NCBI GenBank assembly: GCA_902765035.1
Contig: CACWYF010000012.1
Coordinates: 1 to 11,947, forward strand
DNA from: an uncultured Eubacteriales bacterium
GTDB lineage: Bacteria > Bacillota > Clostridia > Peptostreptococcales > Anaerovoracaceae
DNA length: 11,947 bases
Reading direction: 5' to 3'
The position numbers and the translations under genes are program-made. Positions 1 to 5,565 of this stretch are shown piece after piece. The stretch's first letter is position 1. Each line of letters starts with the position of its first letter. The notes under the pieces are model-generated. The model was not told the DNA's origin, searched no databases, and worked only from the letters and a program-made list of their open reading frames with translations.

Positions 1-444
1 CGCCAGCGCCAGATACCTGTTGCTGAGTGAGATCATCAGCTTCTGGCTGACGAGTTCATAGAGGCATCTTCTGATGTCTTCCTCTGAATCGTCAGGAAGG
101 GCTGATATTATTTTGTTAAAAGGAACCGGTTCGTGTGCAAGGCGGTATATCCTGGCTTTCAGACCGAGAAGAATAACACGCGGCGAAGGAGCGATCGCCC
201 GGGTATCGAAGATCATCAGCCCGAACAGACTATCATTCATAACAAGATGAGTGCCTGATGCCGAGTAGTAAGCTGACCGCCACTCTTTAACTGCCTTGTG
301 CAGCCTGATATACAGGTCCCTGTTCTGCTTCTTTATGTCATAAAACGGACCGCCGGTAAGCTCCAGCTCAGATCCCAGGTTCCGGATCAGATCCTCATTA
401 CCCTTATAGGAAAGGCGTACCGCAGCGGACTTGAGAAATTCCTT
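1..444 (-). pseudogene. Remnant of a RiPP-maturation-type radical SAM protein (C-terminal domain only, runs off left edge)
   Basis: Read on the minus strand, the frame is open from about 519 down to the window edge. It encodes roughly 140 residues of protein-like sequence from about 440 onward, including FDTRAIAPSPRVILLGLKA and ending near NRYLALA. This arrangement (a YIRLHKAVKEW helix, an FDTR strand, a winged-helix-like stretch, then a YLSLA-like end) resembles the C-terminal region of B12-dependent radical SAM enzymes that modify ribosomal peptides (TIGR03975-like), judged by memory of the family. The B12-binding and CxxxCxxC radical SAM domains should lie to the right on this strand but are absent. 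The frame is closed by stops at 520-522 and 526-528, and it contains no ATG, GTG or TTG until an ATG at 238-240. I therefore call it a truncated remnant. A short standalone protein of at least 80 codons starting at 240 is the alternative. The family assignment is tentative. Confidence 0.42.
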
Positions 445-459
445 CCCTCGTGTTATAAA
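431..459 (+). promoter_or_regulatory. Promoter for the 61-residue small protein
   Basis: TTGAGA at 431-436 and TATAAA at 454-459 are separated by exactly 17 nt, a good sigma-70 type pair, giving a predicted start near 466 and a leader of about 40 nt before the ATG at 505. The -10 element sits inside an inverted repeat, GTGTTA at 450-455 and TAACAC at 465-470 with a 9-nt spacer, a possible operator. It also lies over the upstream end of the minus-strand radical SAM remnant, consistent with that gene no longer using this DNA as coding sequence. Confidence 0.55.
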
Positions 460-504
460 TTGATTAACACTAGTAACACTTTTCTGAATGGAGGAGATGG
501 AGTA

Positions 505-690
505 ATGAAGAAACTTTTTTCATGTTTAGCTATTCTCGGCGGAGTTTTCGGGATAGTTTCCTACTTGAACAAATACGGCCTGCCTATTCTCGGAAACCTG
601 ACAATGCACATTCCGGTCAAGATGCCGTTCGATTTCTGGGATATTTTCACCAAGGGAATCGAGGTAGCAGAAGGTAAGATCAACCTGTAG
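505..690 (+). CDS. Small hydrophobic protein, 61 residues, unknown function
   Basis: I do not recognise this protein. The start is ATG 505, chosen because GGAGGAG at 490-496 lies 8 nt upstream and a promoter lies at 431-459. The same frame is open further upstream to 298 but that part lacks a ribosome binding site and overlaps the minus-strand remnant. Residues 1-30 (MKKLFSCLAILGGVFGIVSY and on) have a short positive start and one hydrophobic stretch, so an uncleaved membrane anchor or a signal peptide is likely. Cys7 falls before an alanine but the surrounding sequence is not a convincing lipobox. Residues 31-61 are mixed, with aromatics at FDFWDIF (42-48). It is monocistronic between its own promoter and terminator. 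Its position beside a RiPP radical SAM remnant raises the idea of a leftover peptide gene, but it has no cysteine-rich or repeated core, so this remains speculation. Confidence 0.55.
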   Translation: MKKLFSCLAILGGVFGIVSYLNKYGLPILGNLTMHIPVKMPFDFWDIFTKGIEVAEGKINL

Positions 691-708
691 AAATCTTGAT
701 ATAATCAG

Positions 709-729
709 GGAGCCGCAAGGCTCCTTTTT
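709..729 (+). terminator. Rho-independent terminator of the small-protein gene
   Basis: GGAGCC (709-714), a GCAA tetraloop (715-718) and GGCTCC (719-724) form a perfect 6-bp hairpin followed by five T residues. It sits 19 nt after the stop of the 61-residue gene, so that gene is a single-gene transcript. Confidence 0.85.
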
Positions 730-745
730 CCTTTGAAAAAATATA

Positions 746-774
746 TTTACAATGTCCTTGAAACGTGATATATT
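746..774 (+). promoter_or_regulatory. Promoter of the yhdT-panF operon
   Basis: TTTACA at 746-751 and TATATT at 769-774 are separated by exactly 17 nt. The predicted first transcribed base is about 781, which is also where the closing helix of the leader RNA begins. The match between predicted start and helix end strengthens both calls. The start codon is about 250 nt further on, an unusually long leader. Confidence 0.75.
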
Positions 775-780
775 GCGCTT

Positions 781-1000
781 GATGGACGGTATCCGCAAGG
801 AACTATACCACGTATAAAAAGGATAATGACGAACAGTTAAATGACTGAAGGCGCGTATCGGAATGAACGTGACCTGTGTGATCAGAAGAAATAACTGTTT
901 TGACGCATCCGTATTATATTGAATCGTCCATCCGCGGGCCGCGAAGGCTGAGCGGATATTTTTATACCGCAGAGCCTGGGCCCTATGCGGTATTTTTTTC
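781..1000 (+). promoter_or_regulatory. Structured 5' leader RNA with attenuator (riboswitch-like, class not recognised)
   Basis: GATGGACGG at 781-789 pairs with 924-932 (one G-U pair), closing a domain of about 150 nt that starts at the predicted transcription start. Inside it, TATCC 790-794 can pair with GGATA 821-825, enclosing the hairpin TATAC/GTATA (804-808/812-816). AACAGTTA 832-839 pairs perfectly with 892-899. After the closing helix, GGGCC 936-940 plus AGGCT 945-949 plus GCGG 952-955 can pair with CCGC 967-970, AGCCT 973-977 and GGCCC 979-983 as an antiterminator. That excludes the terminator stem 964-971/986-993. TCCGC 931-935, partly in the closing helix, can instead pair with GCGGA 952-956 and block the antiterminator. 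This three-state layout is what is known for transcription-terminating riboswitches and T-boxes. I see no T-box sequence and no motif of the common riboswitch classes. The ligand is unknown; pantothenate or a related metabolite is a guess from the downstream transporter. Confidence 0.6.
964..999 (+). terminator. Attenuator terminator in the yhdT-panF leader
   Basis: ATACCGCA (964-971) and TGCGGTAT (986-993) form a perfect 8-bp stem running into seven consecutive T residues at 993-999. It lies before, not after, the genes it would control, 28 nt ahead of the yhdT-like start codon, so it acts as a leader attenuator rather than an end-of-operon terminator. Confidence 0.75.
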
Positions 1001-1027
1001 TTCCATAGGATCGAAAGGAGAAAATTA

Positions 1028-1294
1028 ATGACGAGAGAAGAAAAAGACATTCAGATCAGAAAAGAGGCGCGTGCAACCGTAGTCCTCTTCGTGATCTGCT
1101 TCGTGTGGCATGTGGGATTCGGATACCTGCTTTCAGGTTCCGGAATCACAGTTGCAGGTCTGCCTCTGTGGTGGATCCTCAGCACACCGGGCGTATTCGT
1201 TGTTGCTGTAGTCGGTGTCGTATACCTGCTCAAGAAGGTGTTCGTGAACTTCAGCCTCGATGACGAGGAAGAAGCAGCGAGAGAGGAGGCATAA
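1028..1294 (+). CDS. yhdT: DUF997/YhdT family small membrane protein
   Basis: This 88-residue protein has a charged N-terminus (MTREEKDIQIRKEAR), two membrane segments at about residues 17-36 and 45-68, and an acidic tail ending EEEAAREEA. Size, topology and position directly before a PanF-type symporter match the DUF997 (YhdT) family, which is commonly the upstream partner of panF in bacteria. Its biochemical role is not established; a helper subunit of the symporter is the usual inference. AAAGGAG at 1014-1020 precedes the ATG by 7 nt. Its stop (1292-1294) is one base before the next ATG at 1296, so the two are probably translationally coupled. Expression should depend on the leader RNA immediately upstream. 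Confidence 0.8.
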   Translation: MTREEKDIQIRKEARATVVLFVICFVWHVGFGYLLSGSGITVAGLPLWWILSTPGVFVVAVVGVVYLLKKVFVNFSLDDEEEAAREEA

Positions 1295-1295
1295 G

Positions 1296-2840
1296 ATGAC
1301 CGGAAGACAGACAGCTATACTGGGAATACTCCTCGCATACATGGCTCTCAACGCTGTAATAGGCGTATGGATGAGCCACCAGTCCGCTAAGAAAAATGCT
1401 GAAAGCGGATTCATCCAGAACTATTTTGTCGGCGGACGTACCATGGGCGGTGTCGTTCTCGCCATGACACTCGTAGCTACCTATACAAGTGCGAGTTCAT
1501 TCCTCGGAGGACCAGGACTTGCAGCAACATGGGGACTGACTCAGTCGTGGGTCGCTGCCATCCAGATAGGAACAGCTTTCCTTACACTCGGAGTAATAGG
1601 AAAGAAGCTCGGAATCATCTCGCGCCGCATCAAGGCTGTAACGATCTCTGACTACCTGAGAGCGAGATACAAGTCACCTGCAGTGGACATCATCTGCAGC
1701 ATAATGCTCGTAGTGTTCTTCATCACACAGATGATAGCTCAGTTCAAGGGCGGAGCTACACTCCTGCAGACTGTCACAGGTCTCTCGTATGTAAGCGCTC
1801 TGATGCTGTTCTCGGCTATAGTTATCATCTACACTGCTTTCGGCGGATTCAAGGCTGTTGTAATCACTGATACTATCCAGGGATTCATCATGGCATGCGG
1901 AACATTCCTGCTTCTGTTCTTCGTAATAAGAGCAGGCGGCGGCATGGAGCAGATCATCGACTTCAATGCTGCAAATAATCCAGGATGGGACCTCATCGGA
2001 AAGGGCCAGTACGGAGCAGACATAGCAGCTCTCAGACCGGGATATCTGATCTCGTTCTGGGTGCTCGTAGGTGTCGGTGTCCTCGGACTTCCGCAGACTG
2101 CAGTAAGAAGCATGGGATTCAAGGATACTGAGTCCCTTCACAAGGCTATGATCTGGGGAACAGTCGTAGTCGGCATCCTGATGATCGGAATGCATTTTGC
2201 CGGAACTCTTGCACTGCCTCTGGCAGGTCAGGAGCAGATCGAGAATACTGACTCCCTCATCCCGTATGTAGTCAACAAGTACATGCCTGTATGGGCTGCA
2301 GGCCTCTTCCTTGCAGCACCGCTTGCAGCTGTAATGTCGACAGTCGACTCGCTTCTGATCCTGGCATCAGCTACGATTCTGAAGAATCTGTATGTTACAT
2401 ACATTGCGAAGAGCGATGTAAGGGATGCTGTCAGGGCTGACCAGAATGTGGATGCAGAAGTAAGTGAGAGCACTGAGAAGAAGATGAAATACGGTAGCTT
2501 TGCACTTACGATCGTGCTCGGACTCATCGTATTCCTGCTGGCAATGAACCCGCCTTCAATCCTCGTATGGATCAACCTGTTCGCAATGGGCGGACTCGAG
2601 GCTACATTCTTCTGGCCTCTGATCGGCGGACTGTACTGGAAGAAGGGCTGTTCTGCATCATGCATCGCATCTATTATCTGCGGTGTCGGAACATTCGTAT
2701 TCTTCAACCTGAACAAGATCGCTCCGTTCGGTATCCATGAGATCGTACTCGGACTGCTGGCAGGCGGAATCGCATATTTCGTTGCCGGAATGATCGCAAA
2801 CAGGGAGCCTGACCAGGACGTGCTTGACAAGTGCTTCTAG
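1296..2840 (+). CDS. panF: Sodium/pantothenate symporter, SSS family
   Basis: The 514-residue product is a polytopic membrane protein of the solute:sodium symporter family, expected to use the sodium gradient to import pantothenate, the coenzyme A precursor. From memory it parallels E. coli PanF closely: YFVGGRTMGGVVLAMTLVAT near the N-terminus, SASSFLGGPG, the IYTAFGGFKAVVITDTIQG stretch, FWVLVGVGVLGLPQTAVR, and AAGLFLAAPLAAVMSTVDS in the later half. Length fits the family. The start at ATG 1296 is preferred over an upstream TTG at 1260 in the same frame, because GAGAGGAGG (1281-1289) fits 1296 and the longer form would overlap yhdT by 35 nt. A hydrophilic loop at roughly residues 375-402, rich in acidic residues and lysine, separates membrane segments. 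Substrate assignment rests on the PanF signature and the yhdT partner; another carboxylate is possible. Confidence 0.87.
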   Translation: MTGRQTAILGILLAYMALNAVIGVWMSHQSAKKNAESGFIQNYFVGGRTMGGVVLAMTLVATYTSASSFLGGPGLAATWGLTQSWVAAIQIGTAFLTLGVIGKKLGIISRRIKAVTISDYLRARYKSPAVDIICSIMLVVFFITQMIAQFKGGATLLQTVTGLSYVSALMLFSAIVIIYTAFGGFKAVVITDTIQGFIMACGTFLLLFFVIRAGGGMEQIIDFNAANNPGWDLIGKGQYGADIAALRPGYLISFWVLVGVGVLGLPQTAVRSMGFKDTESLHKAMIWGTVVVGILMIGMHFAGTLALPLAGQEQIENTDSLIPYVVNKYMPVWAAGLFLAAPLAAVMSTVDSLLILASATILKNLYVTYIAKSDVRDAVRADQNVDAEVSESTEKKMKYGSFALTIVLGLIVFLLAMNPPSILVWINLFAMGGLEATFFWPLIGGLYWKKGCSASCIASIICGVGTFVFFNLNKIAPFGIHEIVLGLLAGGIAYFVAGMIANREPDQDVLDKCF

Positions 2841-2859
2841 ACTATAATTGAATGTATAC

Positions 2860-2903
2860 AGCGGCCTGTACTGTTTCAGTAAGACGGTACGGGCCGCTCT
2901 TCC
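2860..2903 (+). terminator. Hairpin terminator after panF
   Basis: AGCGGCC 2860-2866 pairs with GGCCGCT 2892-2898, and the stem continues through TGTACTG/CGGTACG (two G-U pairs) to about 14 bp around an 11-nt loop. The following CTTCC is only weakly T-rich, so termination may be incomplete and could let some transcription into the esterase gene. Confidence 0.6.
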
Positions 2904-2938
2904 TAAGATGAGAAGTTTCATGCAGAGGATGGATTTTG

Positions 2939-3907
2939 ATGAAGAAAGAAGAATTTGATCCTGAAGTATATGAGTTCTATAAAGCATCACTGGAGGGAAA
3001 CGGGTTCAGAGCGAACCTGGACAACCTGGATATAGAGATGCTGAGAGAGATCGAGATAAAAAGCCATGCCTGGCATCTTGACCCGTATGAGGTATATGAA
3101 AAGAAGGACATCACAGTCAGCAGGGAAGATGCAGAGGACCTGTGGTTAAGGGTGTATGTGCCTGAAGCTGTCAGAGTGGATGTCGGAAAACTGCCAGTGA
3201 TACTGTATTTCCACGGCGGCGGTTTCATCATGGGTAGTATCGAAGACCATGATCCTCTGTGCGGCAGGCTGGCAGATGAGTGCAGGGCGATAGTCATATC
3301 AGCTGAGTACCGGCTGGCACCGGAGAATCCTTTTCCTGCATGCATAGAGGATGCGGTTTTCACGGCTGAATGGGCCCGTGAGCATGCGCATGTATTCGGC
3401 GGAGATCCGGAGCGGATACTTGCCGGAGGGGACAGCTCGGGCGCAAACATAAGCGCAGCGCTCGCGTTGCTCGGAAGGGATGGCAAAGCTCCTGAGATTT
3501 CAGGCCTCATACTGTTCTACGGAACATACGGCTGCATCGGATTCAGCGAGTCTGAATCTGCCAGGCTGTACGGACAGGGCGACTATGTACTTCCTGTAAA
3601 TACGATAGAAAAGATGATGGAGCTGTATATACCTGAAGGCACTGATCCGGATGATTACAGACTCAACCCGGGCAGGGCGGAGGATCTCTGCAACATGCCG
3701 CCTGCAGTGCTCATAAGCGGCGGACTTGATCCCCTCCGGGATGATGGCGAAGAATTCGCGAAAAGGCTGGAAAATGCAGGGAATAAAGTCTGGTCGATAC
3801 GGGCAGAGGGAATGATGCACGGCTTCATGCTCTACTGGCAGAGATTCAGCCGTGCGAAGGAGCTCCTGGAAAGAACCGGTGAGATAGTCAGAACCTGGTC
3901 TGAATAA
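2939..3907 (+). CDS. Alpha/beta hydrolase, HSL-type carboxylesterase/lipase
   Basis: The 322-residue protein is an alpha/beta hydrolase-3 (PF07859, hormone-sensitive-lipase, family IV) enzyme that should hydrolyse short acyl esters in the cytoplasm; no signal peptide is seen. Motifs in order: the oxyanion-hole HGGG at residues 92-95, YRLAPENPFPA at 124-134, the nucleophile elbow GDSSG at 164-168 with Ser166, the acid in DPLRDD at Asp264, and the histidine in MMHGF at His294. The complete triad and standard length argue for an active enzyme. The start is ATG 2939, with AGGATGGA at 2926-2933 upstream. An overlapping TTG at 2936 would add one residue and cannot be excluded. The gene converges on the lysR gene with 16 nt between stops, and its terminator lies at 3981-4007 inside that gene. 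The natural substrate is unknown. Confidence 0.87.
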   Translation: MKKEEFDPEVYEFYKASLEGNGFRANLDNLDIEMLREIEIKSHAWHLDPYEVYEKKDITVSREDAEDLWLRVYVPEAVRVDVGKLPVILYFHGGGFIMGSIEDHDPLCGRLADECRAIVISAEYRLAPENPFPACIEDAVFTAEWAREHAHVFGGDPERILAGGDSSGANISAALALLGRDGKAPEISGLILFYGTYGCIGFSESESARLYGQGDYVLPVNTIEKMMELYIPEGTDPDDYRLNPGRAEDLCNMPPAVLISGGLDPLRDDGEEFAKRLENAGNKVWSIRAEGMMHGFMLYWQRFSRAKELLERTGEIVRTWSE

Positions 3908-3923
3908 TGAACGCAGCTGATGA

Positions 3924-4811
3924 CTAAAGCGGAAAAGCCGCTGCTTCGCTGTACAGCTGCTGCAATATTTTTACAAAATCAACGATGCTCTCACGGGCAT
4001 CGTTTTTGTGTGTGCACAGAACACATGAAAAGCTCTCCGGACAGTCGAACGGGATCCACGCGAACTGTCCGCTGTGGTCATTCAGAAAGCCGGGAGCCAG
4101 GCAGACACCTTTGCCGGCGGCAACATTGGTGAGAGTGGTGTCATGGTCCGGACTGTTGAAATAATCTATCCTGCCTGTCCTGATAAGCCTCTGCTGGACC
4201 GACCTGAGAGCAGGCGGAGATCCGCCGCCGACCATAAGGGTGCGGCCGTACAGGTCCTCCTCAGTGAGAAGATCCTTTTCAGCCAGCGGATCATTCCTGC
4301 GTGTGATCAGATATATGCGGCTTTCGAACAGTTTGTGCACGTTGATCGACGGGATCTGGCGCGTCTGTTCAGCAAGCGCGAACAGTATGTCTGAGTCGCT
4401 TTTCAGAAATGCTTCCAGACTCCCGTTATACATAAACTGCGGTTCGATCTGTATGTCCGGGTGGGATTCTGCCATTATCCGCATGGCCTCCGGAAGAAAA
4501 TATACTGCAGACCTTACCATCATGCATATGGAGATGCTGCCTTTATACTTTGCGCTGAAATTCTGACCCTGCTCGATGGCCCGCTTGAGCTGCTCGCGGA
4601 TACCTGTAATTGTCTGGACAAACTGCTCCCCGGCAGGAGTGAGGGCAGCGCCCTTGCCGCTTCTTTCAAAAATCTCAAATCCGATCTCTTCTTCAAGAAG
4701 CCTTATCTGATAAGAGAATGTCGGCTGGCTGACGAACATGTTCTCAGCGGCGCGTCCGAAATTCAGCGTATGGGCAAGTTCTATACAATAATCGATCTGC
4801 TTGGTATTCAT
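3924..4811 (-). CDS. LysR-type transcriptional regulator
   Basis: The 295-residue product has the LysR layout. Residues 1-60 form the winged helix-turn-helix: MNTKQIDYCIELAHTLNFGR, then AAENMFVSQPTFSYQIRLLE, then a wing near FERSGKGAALTPAG. A linker helix follows and then a periplasmic-binding-protein-like effector domain from about residue 90. The single cysteine-containing stretch CVLCTHK near the C-terminus is not a known redox pair, so redox sensing cannot be claimed. GGAG lies 8 nt before the ATG on the minus strand. It is divergent from the flavodoxin gene, the classic arrangement in which a LysR protein controls its neighbour and itself; the 28-bp inverted repeat at 4915-4942 is the likely site. 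A short hairpin, AGCGG/CCGCT at 3928-3942, overlaps its 3' end and could be a weak terminator. The effector is unknown. Confidence 0.92.
   Translation of the reverse strand: MNTKQIDYCIELAHTLNFGRAAENMFVSQPTFSYQIRLLEEEIGFEIFERSGKGAALTPAGEQFVQTITGIREQLKRAIEQGQNFSAKYKGSISICMMVRSAVYFLPEAMRIMAESHPDIQIEPQFMYNGSLEAFLKSDSDILFALAEQTRQIPSINVHKLFESRIYLITRRNDPLAEKDLLTEEDLYGRTLMVGGGSPPALRSVQQRLIRTGRIDYFNSPDHDTTLTNVAAGKGVCLAPGFLNDHSGQFAWIPFDCPESFSCVLCTHKNDARESIVDFVKILQQLYSEAAAFPL
3981..4007 (+). terminator. Terminator of the esterase gene, embedded in the 3' end of lysR
   Basis: AACGATGC (3981-3988) and GCATCGTT (3997-4004) form a perfect 8-bp stem around an 8-nt loop, with five T residues at 4003-4007. 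It reads in the esterase direction and lies 74 nt past that gene's stop, within the coding sequence of the convergent regulator. Confidence 0.7.
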
Positions 4812-4832
4812 TTAAAAACTCCGTATTTAGTC

Positions 4833-4863
4833 TGTGTCAAAAAGGACCGTCCCTTATGACACA
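4833..4863. repeat. 31-bp imperfect palindrome in the lysR leader
   Basis: TGTGTCA (4833-4839) and TGACACA (4857-4863) are perfect inverted arms around an inner imperfect palindrome AGGAC-C-GTCCCT. A second TGACACA copy follows at 4868-4874, 11 bp after the first. The element lies between the lysR promoter and its start codon, so its transcript would fold into a hairpin in the 5' leader. The AAGGGACGGTCC core recalls short palindromic intergenic elements seen in clostridial genomes, but I see only this copy in the window. Confidence 0.5.
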
Positions 4864-4895
4864 CTTGTGACACAAGCCTCGTTACAAGCGATTTA

Positions 4896-4912
4896 ATAAT
4901 TAAATTGATTAT
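4896..4912. promoter_or_regulatory. Candidate secondary LysR box
   Basis: ATAAT (4896-4900) and ATTAT (4908-4912) are inverted with a 7-nt spacer, matching the length pattern of LysR half-site pairs (5-7-5). It overlaps the lysR -10 element and lies next to the longer inverted repeat, as expected for a paired recognition and activation site. AT-rich sequence makes a chance match plausible. Confidence 0.3.
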
Positions 4913-4937
4913 ATAGTAATTGGATTGGATATTTCAA
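4908..4937 (-). promoter_or_regulatory. Promoter of the lysR gene
   Basis: On the minus strand, TTGAAA (complement of 4932-4937) and TATAAT (complement of 4908-4913) are separated by 18 nt, a near-consensus promoter. Transcription would start near 4901, giving a leader of about 90 nt that contains the palindrome at 4833-4863. The promoter overlaps the divergent flavodoxin promoter and the shared inverted repeat, which fits negative autoregulation. Confidence 0.65.
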
Positions 4938-4942
4938 TTACT
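4915..4942. promoter_or_regulatory. 28-bp inverted repeat, probable LysR operator
   Basis: AGTAATTG (4915-4922) and CAATTACT (4935-4942) are perfect 8-bp inverted arms with a 12-nt spacer. The repeat covers the -35 and most of the spacer of the lysR promoter and the -35 of the flavodoxin promoter, the usual place for a LysR-type recognition site controlling both directions. Confidence 0.55.
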
Positions 4943-4954
4943 GAATGAGATAAT
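4925..4954 (+). promoter_or_regulatory. Promoter of the flavodoxin operon
   Basis: TTGGAT (4925-4930) and GATAAT (4949-4954) are separated by 18 nt. The non-ideal -35 and -10 hexamers and the overlap with the inverted repeat suggest an activator-dependent promoter. Another pair, TTGATT 4905-4910 with GATATT 4928-4933 and a 17-nt spacer, is possible. Confidence 0.4.
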
Positions 4955-5028
4955 AGCACCATCAAAGAGTAATCAACACGAAATCAGACAGGGCGATGAG
5001 CCCGGACATGATACAAGGAGGCAATAAA

Positions 5029-5550
5029 ATGGCTAAGACACTGATCGCATTTTTTTCCAGAGCTGATGAGAACTATTTCGGCGGAGCAATGAGATATGTC
5101 AAGACAGGCAACACTGAGATCGTATGCAACATCATGAAGGACATGATCGATGCTGATACTTTCAAGATCGAGATGAAGGACCCGTATTCACCTGTATACA
5201 TGACCTGCATCGAAGAGGCCAAGCAGGATCTCAGAGCCAACGCAAGACCTGAACTCGTGAGCATGCCGGCAAGCATCGACGAGTATGACACTATCGTTCT
5301 TGCTTATCCTAACTACTGGGGAACATATCCTATGGCAGTAGCAACATTCCTCGATGCATTCGACTTCTCCGGCAAAACGATACTTCCTCTTTGCACCAAC
5401 GAGGGAAGCGGCATGGGACACAGCGAGTCCGACCTCCGCAAGGCAGCCGCAGGTGCTGAGATCAGAAGCGGCCTGTCAATCACAGGAAGCAGAGCTGCAG
5501 GCTCAGAAGGTGCAGTAAAGAAGTGGCTCGCGGCAAACGGAGTTCTGTAG
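5029..5550 (+). CDS. Flavodoxin family protein
   Basis: The 173-residue product is a flavodoxin-like FMN-binding electron carrier (flavodoxin_4, PF12682 type), cytoplasmic. The first beta strand TLIAFFSR leads to the FMN phosphate loop, which here is extended: RADENYFGGAMRYVKTGNTE (11-30), with the GNT at 27-29, a form known in clostridial members. YPNYWGTYP (about residues 97-105) corresponds to the loop beside the isoalloxazine ring, and TNEGSGMG follows a strand in the last third. The ATG at 5029 is chosen over an in-frame ATG at 4996 because AAGGAGG (5015-5021) lies 7 nt before it. It is first in a transcription unit with the acetyltransferase 15 nt downstream, and is divergent from the LysR gene. 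Its redox partner is not in the window. Confidence 0.87.
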   Translation: MAKTLIAFFSRADENYFGGAMRYVKTGNTEIVCNIMKDMIDADTFKIEMKDPYSPVYMTCIEEAKQDLRANARPELVSMPASIDEYDTIVLAYPNYWGTYPMAVATFLDAFDFSGKTILPLCTNEGSGMGHSESDLRKAAAGAEIRSGLSITGSRAAGSEGAVKKWLAANGVL

Positions 5551-5565
5551 GAACGGAGGAAAACG

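Noticed and set aside
298..504. Upstream extension of the 61-residue gene to a 130-residue frame starting at 298.
   Set aside because: No ribosome binding site at 298, the extension is antisense to protein-like sequence on the minus strand, and GGAGGAG plus a promoter fit ATG 505.
781..1000. T-box leader or a known riboswitch class (TPP, FMN, cobalamin, lysine, glycine, SAM, THF, fluoride, ZTP).
   Set aside because: I looked for the characteristic conserved cores and the T-box GGGTGGNACCGCG sequence and found none. Only the generic antiterminator/terminator switch is supported.
526..1050. 174-residue minus-strand frame across the small gene and the leader.
   Set aside because: It is the complement of the small gene, the terminator and the structured leader, has no protein-like composition and no ribosome binding site.
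1260..1295. Upstream TTG start adding 12 residues to PanF.
   Set aside because: It would overlap yhdT by 35 nt and lacks the ribosome binding site that ATG 1296 has.
1674..2195. 173-residue minus-strand frame opposite panF, rich in serine, aspartate and glutamate.
   Set aside because: Low-complexity antisense shadow of hydrophobic codons in a membrane protein.
3920..4132. 70-residue plus-strand frame after the esterase.
   Set aside because: Antisense to the C-terminal coding part of lysR, contains the terminator hairpin and shows no protein-like pattern.
4996..5028. Earlier in-frame ATG for the flavodoxin.
   Set aside because: The AAGGAGG element would lie inside the coding sequence, and homologous flavodoxins begin at the MAKTLIAFFS strand.
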